Source: DASUVM01 sp036378955
GTDB lineage: Bacteria > Patescibacteriota > Saccharimonadia > Saccharimonadales > Saccharimonadaceae
Assembly (NCBI GenBank): GCA_036378955.1
Contig: DASUVM010000004.1
Span: 62,001-126,000, forward strand
Direction of reading: 5' to 3'
DNA: 64,000 nt
Shown: positions 25,646 to 35,210 of the stretch, one piece after another
Numbering within the stretch: position 1 is the stretch's first letter
How the letters are laid out: each line of letters opens with the position of its first letter
Made by a program: the position numbers and the translations under genes
The notes under the pieces: model-generated
Told to the model about the DNA's origin: nothing
Seen by the model: the letters and a program-made list of their open reading frames with translations, nothing else
Databases searched by the model: none

Positions 25646-27364
25646 ATGAACAACAAAGCAAAGGGTAGCGTAGCATATACCTGGCTGAAAGGTCCAGCAT
25701 CTATTCTTTTGACATATTCTTTAGTGGCCGTATTGTCATTGGCGTTGTTCGGTATCATACATAGCCTTAGTGGTAACTCATTACTCGGGCTGCTTGAAAC
25801 AACTGGTAGCCTCATTTTGTTGTTAAATATAATCATCCTACGCCTAGGATATCTCGCGGCAGCCAGAAATATCCTGTTAACAATTGTCTTTTTATTTCTC
25901 ATAGTCATGCTCCTCACGGGGGGAACCCAAAACACTGGGGCATTCTGGGTGTTTGTGTTCCCCGTAATGGCATTTTTCTTGGCCGGAAAACATGCCGGCA
26001 TCTGGTGGATGTTAGCCCTCATATTCATGATAGCAAGCGTTTGGCTGCTTTCGGCCACAGCTCTAGTTGAGGCTGCGTATGATGGCGTTACCTTGCGGCA
26101 ACTGGCGATTAGCGTCGCGGTAGTAACAATTGGTATTTACGTTTATCAACATACTCGCGAACAATTGACGGTGCAGGGTAACGAGAGCAGAGCCCAGCTC
26201 AGAAACGAAAAGGTTAAGGCTGTCGCAATTGTTCAAAATATCTCCGAAGGCATTATTACGACCAATTCCAAAGGCGTCATTACCTATAGTAACCCTGCTG
26301 CTGAAAGGCTTTTGGGTTGGACTTTAAAAGAGCTGGTTGGCAAGCATTATATTGACGCAATCCCGATGAATGATGTATCGGGACGGCTGGTAAAACTTGA
26401 AAATCGGCCGCTTTATCGCGCGCTCACTCATCGCGAGACGATAACTCTCACGGCTGCTTACCGCCGCAAAGACAGAGAATTCACTCCCGTCGCAGTTACC
26501 ACAACGCCTCTGCTGGTTGACGAAAAAATGATTGGCGCCATTACGACATTTCGTGATATCACCGAAGAGCAGAGCGCGGCACGAGCAAAGAGTGAATTTC
26601 TTACGCTCATGTCCCATCAACTGCGCACACCCTTGGGTGCCATAGCTTGGAGTAGCGAGCTGCTCTTAAGTGGCGATGCCGGAAAGCTCAGCCGTGAGCA
26701 GCGTGAACATATAACCACCATTCACCAAAGTGACCAACGCATGAAGGCACTCGTCAGTGAGATGCTCATAGTATCGAACCTTGATCTTCACCTGTTGCCA
26801 GTGATACCACAAAAAACTAATATAAAACAATTAGTTTCGCACATTATCAAAGAACGAGTAGGCAAGGCAGGCAAGAATCACGCCGCTATAGTTGAAGAAT
26901 ACGACAATAACCTGCCCGAATGGTCGTGTGACCCTGAAATTGTCAGCATTATTCTGCGCAACTTGCTTACAAACGCGCTAAAATATACGCCACCAGAAGG
27001 GAAAGTAACGGTCAGTGTGCGTAGCGATCATCGTCGCCCCGGGCAGAGCCACGACGACGAGGGAAGTATTGAGCTTATAGTGAACGATACTGGCTATGGC
27101 ATTCCAGTTAGCGAAACGAGCAAGGTCTTTAGTAAATTCTTCAGGGCTAAAAATATCACGCAAAAAGACACTGATGGCACCGGCCTCGGACTCTACATTG
27201 TGAAGACCTTGCTTGATTATATAGGCGGCAACATCACCTTCTCATCTATAGAGAATAAAGGCACGACATTTGTGGTAACATTCCCTCTAAAAGGAATGGA
27301 ACGCTACGAGCCAGAACGGTTAGGCCGCTTACCAGCCACCTATCCAAGGAGTAGGCATGCTTAA
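25646..27364 (+). CDS. Membrane sensor histidine kinase with PAS domain
   Basis: A 572-residue kinase with five or six transmembrane helices (about 10-170), a PAS domain (VQNISEGIITTNSKGVITYSNPAAERLLGWT, about 205-310), HisKA with His324 in SHQLRTP, and HATPase (NLLTNALKYT, TGLGLYIVKT). The frame also opens at a GTG at 25613; neither start has a clear Shine-Dalgarno sequence, and the ATG is preferred because it directly precedes the first helix. Its 3' end overlaps the next kinase by 8 bases, so two kinases are made from one transcript leading into receivers and the pilus operon. Confidence 0.9.
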   Translation: MNNKAKGSVAYTWLKGPASILLTYSLVAVLSLALFGIIHSLSGNSLLGLLETTGSLILLLNIIILRLGYLAAARNILLTIVFLFLIVMLLTGGTQNTGAFWVFVFPVMAFFLAGKHAGIWWMLALIFMIASVWLLSATALVEAAYDGVTLRQLAISVAVVTIGIYVYQHTREQLTVQGNESRAQLRNEKVKAVAIVQNISEGIITTNSKGVITYSNPAAERLLGWTLKELVGKHYIDAIPMNDVSGRLVKLENRPLYRALTHRETITLTAAYRRKDREFTPVAVTTTPLLVDEKMIGAITTFRDITEEQSAARAKSEFLTLMSHQLRTPLGAIAWSSELLLSGDAGKLSREQREHITTIHQSDQRMKALVSEMLIVSNLDLHLLPVIPQKTNIKQLVSHIIKERVGKAGKNHAAIVEEYDNNLPEWSCDPEIVSIILRNLLTNALKYTPPEGKVTVSVRSDHRRPGQSHDDEGSIELIVNDTGYGIPVSETSKVFSKFFRAKNITQKDTDGTGLGLYIVKTLLDYIGGNITFSSIENKGTTFVVTFPLKGMERYEPERLGRLPATYPRSRHA

Positions 27365-29264
27365 AGGAGTCTCGCAGCGTACTCGGCTCACTGTGATCTT
27401 TCTGGTATTATTAGCCATCTTGGGTAGTATTGGGCTCTATCAAACACAATCGATAAGGCACGTTCAGGGCCTGTTCGCCGACACTATCAACCACGATCTC
27501 CCTCGCCAAAACAAGCTACACGAGATGAAGACCGCCGCCCATGAGCTTGAAAACACTACAATACTTTATAACCAAGCAAGGCAGGGCAATGAAGCACAGC
27601 AGGTGCAAGCCGATATCGAGAACCAGGCGAAAAACCTTACAAAGACAGCCGAAGCCTACCAATCATTAATAAGCAAAGATGCCCATGAGCTTGATGCTCC
27701 CACTGTTATTCAAACATTGGCACAAAATGTTCAAGCAGTTACACAGGCCACAACCGAAACAGTTGAGGCGGTCGACAAAAACCCAGCTCAAGCCACCCAT
27801 AAACAAACGGCATTGCTTGCAGCAGTAGCACAGCTATCACAACACATTGATAACTTGCTTGAGATTGAAGCCAAAACCATTAAAAACGAGACTGAAGACG
27901 CCAGCAGCAGCGCAACGAGATTAGAGGGTATTGTGTGGCTTTCAATGGTAAGTGCGTTATTGGCCGCCGCAATATATGGTATTTTAAGCTTTTTCTTAAG
28001 TCGATCGGTGCGTCAGTTGCAGCAGGGTGCAGAGCGCATCGCCAACGGTGACTTCTCGCGGCGTATCAGAGTTTCTTCAATGAATCAAGAAGTCTGGCGG
28101 CTCGCAAACACCTTCAACAATATGTCGGATCGCTTACGAGACTCCTATCGGCGCTTATCGGTTGAAACTGAGCGAGATCGCATTATGCTTGAAAGCCTCG
28201 GTGAGGGTGTTATTGCAATCGATGAGCATAGGCGCATTACTCTTATTAATGCCGAGGCGATTGCACTACTTGAATTAGAGGAACAATCACAGCTCATTGG
28301 TAAAGCGGTTGAAGAAATACTCTCGTTACTTGATGAAAAAAATCGACCACTTGCCCCAACTGAAACACCGGTTGCTCAAGTGTTAAAAAACAATAAGACA
28401 ATTCGCGGCACTTATCACTACCAAAAAAAGACTGGCGCAAAAATTATCATCGATTTAAGCACTAACCCCGTCATGGTTGAGGGCAAACTCTCGGGCGCCG
28501 TAATGAATCTACGTGATGTCACCAAAGAACGTGAAGTTGACCGTATGAAGACCGAATTTATTTCGCTGGCTTCTCACCAACTGCGCACGCCACTCAGCGC
28601 TATTAAGTGGTTCAGTGAAATGCTAGTGGCCGGTGATGCCGGTGAGCTCAAGCCTGAACAGGCCGATTTTGCCCGCAATATTGCCGATTCAACCGAACGT
28701 ATGATTGCGCTCGTTAACGCTCTGCTTAATATTTCGCGTATTGAATCGGGCCGTATTATGATCGACCCCAAGCCAACTGACCTTCGCGAATTGGTGTCAG
28801 GGATCGTCAACGACCTCAAAGCCAAAACCGAAGAGAAAAAGCAAACGCTTATCATTAGCGTCCACGAAGATTTGCCAAAAATTAAACTCGACCCTCGTCT
28901 CATTAGTCAGGTGTACATGAACTTACTCTCCAACGCTATCAAATACACCCAAAAAGGTGGCGAGGTCTCGGTCTTTATCTCAAAAAAAGACAACGATGTC
29001 ATTTCGCAGGTGACCGACAACGGCTATGGCATCCCCAAAGAGCAGCAGGGCCGTATTTTCCAAAAGTTCTTTCGGGCAGCTAACGCCGTTAAAGTGGAAA
29101 CAGACGGCACAGGGCTGGGCCTTTATCTCATTAAGGCGGTCATTGAATCGTCTGGCGGTAAAATATGGTTCGAGAGTGAAGAGGGCAAAGGCACAACTTT
29201 TTGGTTTAGCATTCCGCTGAGTGGCATGAAGGCAAAAGAAGGCGAGGTTACACTGGATGTCTAA
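27357..29264 (+). CDS. Sensor histidine kinase with HAMP and PAS domains
   Basis: A 635-residue kinase. It has an N-terminal helix (about 10-27), a helical extracytoplasmic sensor of about 155 residues like the four-helix-bundle sensors of chemoreceptors, a second helix at about 192-215, HAMP (about 215-270), PAS (about 280-395), HisKA with His407 in ASHQLRTP, and HATPase (NLLSNAIKYT, GTGLGLYLIKAV). It overlaps the preceding kinase by 8 bases. Two receiver genes and the type IV pilus operon follow. Confidence 0.92.
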   Translation: MLKGVSQRTRLTVIFLVLLAILGSIGLYQTQSIRHVQGLFADTINHDLPRQNKLHEMKTAAHELENTTILYNQARQGNEAQQVQADIENQAKNLTKTAEAYQSLISKDAHELDAPTVIQTLAQNVQAVTQATTETVEAVDKNPAQATHKQTALLAAVAQLSQHIDNLLEIEAKTIKNETEDASSSATRLEGIVWLSMVSALLAAAIYGILSFFLSRSVRQLQQGAERIANGDFSRRIRVSSMNQEVWRLANTFNNMSDRLRDSYRRLSVETERDRIMLESLGEGVIAIDEHRRITLINAEAIALLELEEQSQLIGKAVEEILSLLDEKNRPLAPTETPVAQVLKNNKTIRGTYHYQKKTGAKIIIDLSTNPVMVEGKLSGAVMNLRDVTKEREVDRMKTEFISLASHQLRTPLSAIKWFSEMLVAGDAGELKPEQADFARNIADSTERMIALVNALLNISRIESGRIMIDPKPTDLRELVSGIVNDLKAKTEEKKQTLIISVHEDLPKIKLDPRLISQVYMNLLSNAIKYTQKGGEVSVFISKKDNDVISQVTDNGYGIPKEQQGRIFQKFFRAANAVKVETDGTGLGLYLIKAVIESSGGKIWFESEEGKGTTFWFSIPLSGMKAKEGEVTLDV

Positions 29265-29281
29265 TATAACGGAGAGACAGC

Positions 29282-29341
29282 ATGAAGACGGTAGATCATA
29301 AAGACCGCAGCAATTACAAAAAAAGAAGGCTGCGGAACTAG
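29282..29341 (+). CDS. Possible 19-residue basic peptide
   Basis: GGAGAGACAGC precedes an ATG that opens a 19-codon frame, very basic (MKTVDHKDRSNYKKRRLRN). It lies between the kinase and the first receiver gene. The DNA also forms a CCGCAG/CTGCGG stem, so the conservation pattern would be needed to choose between a peptide and an RNA element. Confidence 0.2.
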   Translation: MKTVDHKDRSNYKKRRLRN

Positions 29342-29384
29342 TTGAGCGCATAGGAATACAAGAACAAAGAATATAATAAAGAGG

Positions 29385-29390
29385 TATAAT
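29385..29390 (+). promoter_or_regulatory. -10 box of the first receiver gene
   Basis: A perfect TATAAT 7 bases before the ATG at 29398. It implies that the receiver, and possibly the pilus genes after it, can be transcribed separately from the kinases. Confidence 0.5.
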
Positions 29391-29397
29391 AGGTCAT

Positions 29398-29850
29398 ATG
29401 TCCAAACAAAATCCAACTATTATGGTGGTCGAGGATGAAACACTCCTACTGCAAGCCATTACTAAAAAACTTAAACTATCTGGCATGGATGTGCTGTCGT
29501 GCGCCAGCGGCCAGCAGGCGGTTGATTACCTAAAAAACTTAGATGAACTGCCCGATGCCGTTTGGCTCGATTATTACCTCAAAGATATGAACGGCCTCGC
29601 CTTCATGGAAGAGCTAAAGAACAACCCGACTTGGGCCAAGATTCCGGTTATTGTTGTGAGTAACTCGGCAAGCCCCGAAAAAGTACATAACATGCTAGCC
29701 CTAGGTGCCAGAAAATACATCTTAAAAGCCGAATACCGACTCGACGAAATTATTGTCATGATCCGCGATTTTCTTAATGGCAGCGACATCAGGCCAGTCG
29801 CCTCTGGAGCCGAGCAAACAACACCTAATCAGCAGCCGCCGGCCAAATAA
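29398..29850 (+). CDS. Receiver-only response regulator
   Basis: A 150-residue REC protein with phosphoacceptor Asp58 in WLDYYLKDMNG, Ser88 at the switch position and Lys110. The last 25 residues are a short Pro/Gln/Thr tail rather than an output domain. It lies between two kinases and the pilus genes and is a candidate regulator of pilus function by protein contact. Confidence 0.88.
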   Translation: MSKQNPTIMVVEDETLLLQAITKKLKLSGMDVLSCASGQQAVDYLKNLDELPDAVWLDYYLKDMNGLAFMEELKNNPTWAKIPVIVVSNSASPEKVHNMLALGARKYILKAEYRLDEIIVMIRDFLNGSDIRPVASGAEQTTPNQQPPAK

Positions 29851-29888
29851 CATGCTACAATACCTAGTGAATATCAGGAGCACCACAT

Positions 29889-30254
29889 ATGTCTGACGCC
29901 CCAAAAACTATTCTTATCGTCGAAGACGAACGACCGTTGTCACATGCCCTTGAGCTAAAACTACAGCACGAAGGCTTCAGTGTCTTTACTGCCGGTAATG
30001 GCCAAGAAGGGCTTGATCTCATCAACAAACAGCATTTCGATGTTGTACTGATGGATCTCATTATGCCCGAAATGGATGGCTTTCAGATGCTCGAGCAAAT
30101 TCAAAAAATGCCAAAGCCACCCGCTGTTATCGTGTTATCAAACTTAAGCCAGCATGAAGATGAAGAGCGCGTGCTCGCCATGGGTGCAAAGCACTTCTTT
30201 ATTAAATCTGATACGCCGTTGACAATTATTGTTGAAGAAGTCAAAAAAATCTAA
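29889..30254 (+). CDS. Receiver-only response regulator
   Basis: A 121-residue stand-alone REC domain with phosphoacceptor Asp56 in LMDLIMPEMDG, Ser84 and Lys106. CAGGAGCACC lies before the ATG. It is 25 bases upstream of pilB, so it is most likely in the pilus operon and may act on the PilB motor directly. Confidence 0.9.
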   Translation: MSDAPKTILIVEDERPLSHALELKLQHEGFSVFTAGNGQEGLDLINKQHFDVVLMDLIMPEMDGFQMLEQIQKMPKPPAVIVLSNLSQHEDEERVLAMGAKHFFIKSDTPLTIIVEEVKKI

Positions 30255-30279
30255 CTCCTTATAAAAGAGGAAGGGTGGG

Positions 30280-31926
30280 ATGTATCCGAGTGTCGATGAG
30301 ATAAAATCGGTACTGTTGCAAGAGAATTATATCTCTGAAGCAGACAGCAAAGCCGCCGAAGAGGCGTCGCACGACAGCGCCGGTTATGTTGACTTTTTGA
30401 TTCGTTCCGACTTGCTCACCAAACCGCTATTAGGTCAGGCGTTGGCTGAATGGCATAAACTGAAGTTTGTCGATTTAAGTGCGCATGCAGTCACCAAAGA
30501 AGAGATCGAGGTAATTCCAGAGAATATAGCCCGCCAACAGCGCGTCATTGCCGTGAAAACAACACCCGATGCAATGCTGCTGGTCACTGATTTGCCTGAA
30601 AAAATCGACATTAAAGCACTAAGCCCATATCTTAAAGACAAGAAGCCACTCCTTGCCTATACACTACCGGAATATATGGAAGCTGGCTTTAACGCCTACG
30701 AACGGCCGCTGGCCACTCGGTTCTCACAGATTATTGAGGCCGGACAGCGAGTGGCCCCTGAGATTGTTGATGAAATAATTAAGGATGCGATTGCCTTTCG
30801 CGCCTCTGATATTCATTTTGAACCGCAGTCCGGGGAAGTCACCGTACGTTTTCGGGTTGATGGTGCCCTGCGCATTGCCGGCACACTGGCCAGAGAATAT
30901 TACGACAATATACTGAACCGTATCAAGGTGGAAAGCGGCATGCGTATCGATGAGCATCTCGCCGCTCAAGATGGCGCCATTCAACGTACCGAAGGCGGCC
31001 ATAAAACCGACCTGCGCGTCTCACTGGTGCCAACAATTTACGGCGAAAAAGTCGTTATGCGCGTACTCAGCTCATATGTGCAAGATTTTAGCCTCGCCGA
31101 CATTGGCCTTGACACGAAGCACCGCGAGATGATCGAACAGTACGCTGCCCGGCCATTTGGTATGATCTTAACCACCGGCCCGACCGGCTCCGGAAAAACA
31201 ACAACCCTTTATGCGCTCCTTAAGTTGCTTAATAAAACCAATGTTAATATTACCACTATTGAAGATCCTGTCGAGTATAAAATGCCGGGCATTAACCAAA
31301 TTCAAGTGCGCGAACAAACCAATATGACCTTCGCTAAAGGCCTTCGCGCCATTGTTCGCCAAGACCCGAATATTATCTTAGTTGGTGAAATTCGTGATCG
31401 TGAAACTGCTGAAATTTCAGTCAATGCCGCTCTCACCGGTCATTTACTGCTTTCGACCTTTCACGCCAACGATGCACCAACCGCTATTCCACGCTTGATT
31501 GAAATGGGGATCGAACCGTTCTTACTATCGTCTACGCTCGAGATCATTATCGCCCAGCGCCTCGCGCGTAAAATCTGCACTAACTGCCGTTACAGCTTGC
31601 CGCTCAGTGAAGCTCTAAAAAATATCAAAACCCCTGGTGGTCATCTAGAGAAATACTTCCATGGCACTTCAACCGTTTACGCCGGAAAAGGCTGTAATGT
31701 ATGCAGCCACTCTGGTTTCAAAGGCCGTATAGCTTTATTCGAGCTCATTGAAGTCACTCCCGAAATGCAAGAGCTTATTTTAAAGTCACCATCAAGTCAG
31801 GCAATTGAGATCTTAGCCCGCAAACAGGGAAGCCGGCCAATGTTTGAAGACGGTCTTGCAAAAATTAAAAGCGGTCAAACAACAATTAGTGAAGTCGTAC
31901 GCGTCGTACCACCACCGGCAGAGTAG
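30280..31926 (+). CDS. pilB: Type IV pilus assembly ATPase PilB
   Basis: A 548-residue extension motor of the GspE/PilB family. It has an N-terminal MshEN/GspE-N domain (1-145), Walker A GPTGSGKTTT with Lys306, Asp and His boxes, Walker B LVGEIRDRETAE, and a C-terminal zinc site with two CxxC pairs (CTNC, CNVC). It hydrolyses ATP on the cytoplasmic face to drive pilin polymerisation through PilC. AGGAAGGGTGG precedes the ATG. No retraction ATPase pilT, prepilin peptidase pilD or pilMNO is in the window. Confidence 0.95.
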   Translation: MYPSVDEIKSVLLQENYISEADSKAAEEASHDSAGYVDFLIRSDLLTKPLLGQALAEWHKLKFVDLSAHAVTKEEIEVIPENIARQQRVIAVKTTPDAMLLVTDLPEKIDIKALSPYLKDKKPLLAYTLPEYMEAGFNAYERPLATRFSQIIEAGQRVAPEIVDEIIKDAIAFRASDIHFEPQSGEVTVRFRVDGALRIAGTLAREYYDNILNRIKVESGMRIDEHLAAQDGAIQRTEGGHKTDLRVSLVPTIYGEKVVMRVLSSYVQDFSLADIGLDTKHREMIEQYAARPFGMILTTGPTGSGKTTTLYALLKLLNKTNVNITTIEDPVEYKMPGINQIQVREQTNMTFAKGLRAIVRQDPNIILVGEIRDRETAEISVNAALTGHLLLSTFHANDAPTAIPRLIEMGIEPFLLSSTLEIIIAQRLARKICTNCRYSLPLSEALKNIKTPGGHLEKYFHGTSTVYAGKGCNVCSHSGFKGRIALFELIEVTPEMQELILKSPSSQAIEILARKQGSRPMFEDGLAKIKSGQTTISEVVRVVPPPAE

Positions 31927-31932
31927 GCGATT

Positions 31933-33027
31933 ATGGATAAGACGACCAAAAAAACACCATCGAAACAGCCGAGGCGTCATTTACCCTTTAAAGAACGTGA
32001 GTATTTTAGTGAAAACTTAGCCATGCTCCTAAAGTCGGGGGTGCCGGTTGGCCAAGCTCTTGATGCCTTAGCGACTTCAACTCACAACCGCAATATGAAA
32101 AAAATACTCGACGGTGTACAAGGCGATATCGAAGCCGGCATGTCACTGGCTCAGGCACTCGAGCGCTCTCATATTATGAGCCGGCAGACACTTGCCTTAG
32201 TGCGGCTTGGTGAAAGCTCGGGGCGCTTAATTGATAACCTGCAACTCGCCGCTCAACAAGAAGAGAAGCGTCATCTCTTTCGCTCAAAGCTTCGCTCAGC
32301 CTTGATTTACCCGGCCTTTGTTCTAAGCCTCACCTTAGTTGTTGGCCTGGGAGTGGCCTGGTTCTTGCTGCCACGGCTTAGTGATACCTTTTCACAGCTC
32401 GGTGCTGATCTGCCGCTTGTGTCAAAAATTATGATTAACTTTGGCTTGTTCTTGAAAGAATATGGCATTATTGCCGTTCCAGCCACTCTAGCAGGAGTGC
32501 TGCTTATCGGTTATATTGCATTCGGCTTTCGGCCAACCCGGCGGATTGGCCAATGGCTCCTCTTTAGTTTTCCGGGCATTGGTAGGCTCATACGTGAAAT
32601 TGAAATAGCGCAGTTCGGCTACCTACTAGGGACGTTGCTTGATGCCGGCCTGCCAATCACGCAGGCCACCAACTTGCTCGAAAACGCTACTAATGCCACC
32701 AGGTATCAGCGCTTTTATCACCATCTCGGCCAGTCACTGAGTGACGGCTATAGTTTTAAGGAAAGCCTTGATCACTACAAAAAAATAGGCAAGTTGATTG
32801 ACCCTTCAGTGCAGCAAATGGTCATCTCAGGTGAACGCTCTGGCTCGCTCTCGATGGTTTTACGCACCATTGGCCGTACATACGAGCAAAAAGCCGATAC
32901 TACCACTAATAATCTAGAAACGATCCTAGAACCAATTTTACTCATTATTGTGTGGTTAGGGGTTATGGTGGTAGCCGTAGCAGTGATCATTCCTGTTTAC
33001 AGTTTAGTGGGGGGGCTTAATGCCTAA
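31933..33027 (+). CDS. pilC: Type IV pilus inner-membrane platform protein PilC
   Basis: A 364-residue protein with two T2SSF domains (about 25-150 and 225-350), each followed by membrane helices. The FRSKLRSALIYPAFVLSLTL segment and the C-terminal ILEPILLIIVWLGVMVVAVAVIIPVY are typical. It is the partner of PilB that turns in the membrane while pilins are inserted. Start 6 bases after pilB; the 3' end overlaps the next pilin gene by 8 bases. Confidence 0.93.
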   Translation: MDKTTKKTPSKQPRRHLPFKEREYFSENLAMLLKSGVPVGQALDALATSTHNRNMKKILDGVQGDIEAGMSLAQALERSHIMSRQTLALVRLGESSGRLIDNLQLAAQQEEKRHLFRSKLRSALIYPAFVLSLTLVVGLGVAWFLLPRLSDTFSQLGADLPLVSKIMINFGLFLKEYGIIAVPATLAGVLLIGYIAFGFRPTRRIGQWLLFSFPGIGRLIREIEIAQFGYLLGTLLDAGLPITQATNLLENATNATRYQRFYHHLGQSLSDGYSFKESLDHYKKIGKLIDPSVQQMVISGERSGSLSMVLRTIGRTYEQKADTTTNNLETILEPILLIIVWLGVMVVAVAVIIPVYSLVGGLNA

Positions 33028-33466
33028 GGCCGAAGCCGGCTTTACGCTGCTTGAGGTACTGCTTTCAGTAGCAATTATCGCACTCCTCACGAGCATTTCA
33101 CTGCCAATTTATGAGTCGTTTGTGCGTCGCAATGACCTCGACCTCACTGCTCAAGGTATTGTCGCCATGATCCGCCGAGCTGAACTATACGCCCGCTCAG
33201 GTTACCATGACGACTCCTGGGGGGTTGCTATTAGCGCTGGCACGGCAATAATTTTTAAGGGGCCTAGTTTTATATCACGCAACATTACTTACGATGAAAC
33301 CCTGATCATACCCGACACCATTAGCCCAAGCGGCCTGGTTGAAATGCAGTTCGCCAAGCTCACCGCCACGCCCACTCCGGCGAGCGTTGGCAGCATTACT
33401 CTAAATAGTACTACTAACGATACGAGGACAATCACGATCAATGGCGAAGGTATGGTCAATTATTGA
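33020..33466 (+). CDS. Type IV prepilin-like protein, FimT/GspH type
   Basis: A 148-residue protein with a short basic leader (MPKAEAG), then FTLLEVLLSVAIIALLTSISLP. Gly7 precedes the cleavage site and Glu+5 is present, as needed by prepilin peptidase. The globular part is mainly beta with many Thr and Ser. Likely a minor pilin that primes pilus assembly. Overlaps pilC by 8 bases and the next pilin gene by 26 bases. Confidence 0.85.
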   Translation: MPKAEAGFTLLEVLLSVAIIALLTSISLPIYESFVRRNDLDLTAQGIVAMIRRAELYARSGYHDDSWGVAISAGTAIIFKGPSFISRNITYDETLIIPDTISPSGLVEMQFAKLTATPTPASVGSITLNSTTNDTRTITINGEGMVNY

Positions 33467-33998
33467 TTACCACCAAAAAATAGGGGTAATAAAAACAACA
33501 CAACAACGTGGCTACACTCTTATCGAATTGCTGCTTTACGTGGTTGTCATTAGCAGTTTGCTTACTTCAATAACATACTTTTTTGGGGTAATAGTAGAAG
33601 CCCGGGTAAAGAACCAAACTATTGCAGAAGTGAATGATCAAGGCAGTGCAACAATTGACGGTATTACTCAGACTATCCGTAATGCTACCTCTATCAGCAC
33701 ACCCGCAGCAGGCGCCAGTGCCGCCTCATTAACTCTCGTGGTGCCTACCGGCAGCCTGAGCCCAACTATTTACTCGCTAAACGGTACGGTTCTACAGATC
33801 AAAGAAGGAACAGCCGCAAACGTTGCACTCACGAGCGGTGATGTACAAGTAAGTAATTTGCTCTTTAAAAATCTGACGCGCGCAGGCACGCCAGGCATAG
33901 TACAGGTGAGCTTTACGCTTTCACGCATTAACCCGGTGGGCCGAAACGAATACGATTACCAAAAAACCTTCACAACATCAGTAGAGGTGGGTTGGTGA
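33441..33998 (+). CDS. Minor prepilin-like protein, PilW/PulJ type
   Basis: A 185-residue protein with an unusually long leader of about 25 residues before the prepilin site (RGYTLIELLLYVVVISS), where Gly precedes Tyr and Glu+5 is present. No later ATG, GTG or TTG exists before the site, so the start lies inside the preceding gene. The beta-rich domain (GSATIDGITQTIRNATSI) resembles PilW/PulJ minor pilins. Confidence 0.8.
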   Translation: MAKVWSIIDYHQKIGVIKTTQQRGYTLIELLLYVVVISSLLTSITYFFGVIVEARVKNQTIAEVNDQGSATIDGITQTIRNATSISTPAAGASAASLTLVVPTGSLSPTIYSLNGTVLQIKEGTAANVALTSGDVQVSNLLFKNLTRAGTPGIVQVSFTLSRINPVGRNEYDYQKTFTTSVEVGW

Positions 33999-34384
33999 AA
34001 AAGCAAGAACAAGGCTATATCGCGCTCCTCGCCGTGCTGATAATTGGTGCCGCGGCCACCGCCATAGCGCTTGCTTTGCTAACGACAGGTATCGACAGTC
34101 AACGTGGTGGTTTGGTAGCTTTGCAGTCTAAGCAAGCTCGCTCGCTCGCTGTCGCCTGTACTGAAGAGGCACTACAACAAATTCACGATAGCGCCAGCTT
34201 TACCGGCACCAACCCAATCACGCTCGGTATGGGTAGTTGCAGCTATACCGTCACCAACACCGGTGCCTCAACGCGAACCATCACCACGACAGCTACAGTT
34301 GGAAGTGTTGTACGCAAAACACAAGTTTATGTTACAATTGGAGCGTCAAGCTTAAGCATTACCTCGTGGCAGGAGGTAAATTAA
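33995..34384 (+). CDS. Minor pilin-like membrane protein, PilX/GspK type
   Basis: A 129-residue protein with an N-terminal hydrophobic helix after KKQEQGYIALLAVLIIG, a degenerate prepilin motif without Glu+5. This is common for PilX/GspK-type tip pilins. Two cysteines (CTEEAL, CSYTV) may form a disulphide. The GTG at 33995 overlaps the preceding stop by 4 bases, and AGAGGTGG upstream serves as ribosome-binding site. Confidence 0.7.
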   Translation: MKKQEQGYIALLAVLIIGAAATAIALALLTTGIDSQRGGLVALQSKQARSLAVACTEEALQQIHDSASFTGTNPITLGMGSCSYTVTNTGASTRTITTTATVGSVVRKTQVYVTIGASSLSITSWQEVN

Positions 34385-34430
34385 AAAAATATGTAAGTTA
34401 GTAGTTAGCACTAAGAAAGGGCGGGCTCTT

Positions 34431-34898
34431 ATGTTACAGCTATTAAAAAAACGTAACGCACTTCAAGCAGGATTCACACTTCTAGAAGTCTTGTTGGTAG
34501 TTGCAGTTATCGCTATTTTGGCGGGAATTGTAATTATCGCTATTAACCCAGGCAAAAACCTGGCAGATTCGCGCAATTCACAGCGCTCAGCCGATGTTAA
34601 CACTATTATTAACGGCGTCTACCAGTATGCGCTAGATAATAACGGTACGTTACCGGCAAGCATTACTACCTCAGATACTGAAATCTGTGCAACTGGCGCG
34701 CCTTCGTGTACCAGCCTTGTTGACCTCTCGGCTCTCACAAGTAGCGGTAAGTATTTAGTAGCAATTCCAAAAGATCCACAATGTAGTACCGTATGTGCCA
34801 CAAATGGTGTCAGCTATACGATTAAAAAAGATGCTAACAATCGGCTGGTTGTTACCGCGCCCGATGCCGAAGGCAAAACAATTAGCGTAACGAAGTAA
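34431..34898 (+). CDS. pilA: Major type IV prepilin
   Basis: A 155-residue prepilin with a 14-residue leader, then AGFTLLEVLLVVAVIAILAGIVIIAINP, the most canonical type IV pilin N-terminus of the set. The QRSADVNTIINGVYQYALDNNG segment matches the usual linker from helix to globular head. Four cysteines (CATGAPSC, CSTVC) probably stabilise the C-terminal loop. AAAGGGCGGG upstream is a usable Shine-Dalgarno sequence. As the last and most canonical pilin it is probably the main subunit. Confidence 0.88.
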   Translation: MLQLLKKRNALQAGFTLLEVLLVVAVIAILAGIVIIAINPGKNLADSRNSQRSADVNTIINGVYQYALDNNGTLPASITTSDTEICATGAPSCTSLVDLSALTSSGKYLVAIPKDPQCSTVCATNGVSYTIKKDANNRLVVTAPDAEGKTISVTK

Positions 34899-34902
34899 TA
34901 CT

Positions 34903-35082
34903 ATGCCAGCTATTAAGAAGAAAGCAGCGCCCCAGAAGAAGCAGGCGACAACAAGAGCAGCCAGGCGCACTGAACCAGCGATAGCTCGCACCCAAGAGAC
35001 ACCATTTGCTCAGTTTATGGGTATCGTTTTGACGGTTTTATGTTTGGTGTTTTTCCTTATGATTCTTCTGCGATACGGGTAA
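34903..35082 (+). CDS. Small basic single-pass membrane protein
   Basis: A 59-residue frame directly after the major pilin gene (4 bases between). The first 33 residues are very basic (KKKAAPQKKQATTRAARR), then one transmembrane helix (about 38-58) ends the protein. It is likely a cytoplasm-facing membrane peptide expressed with the pilus genes. No family recognised. Confidence 0.6.
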   Translation: MPAIKKKAAPQKKQATTRAARRTEPAIARTQETPFAQFMGIVLTVLCLVFFLMILLRYG

Positions 35083-35103
35083 CAAAGATCATCTCGATCT
35101 TCC

Positions 35104-35134
35104 AGGCCGGCCGACTAACTGTCGCCGGCCTTTT
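35104..35134 (+). terminator. Rho-independent terminator of the pilus operon
   Basis: GGCCGGCCGAC and GTCGCCGGCC pair with a single bulged C around a TAACT loop, followed by TTTT. Confidence 0.85.
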
Positions 35135-35162
35135 CATGTACTTGCAACACACCAGTGTACTC

Positions 35163-35190
35163 AAAAAGCTAGGCCTGAGTAATAGGCCTA
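35163..35190 (-). terminator. Terminator of the beta-helix surface protein gene
   Basis: Read on the minus strand, TAGGCCT and AGGCCTA form a 7-bp stem with a 7-base loop, followed by GCTTTTT. It lies 20 bases past the stop at 35211, facing the pilus operon terminator. Confidence 0.7.
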
Positions 35191-35210
35191 TTTGAGGCCT
35201 CGAGTCATCG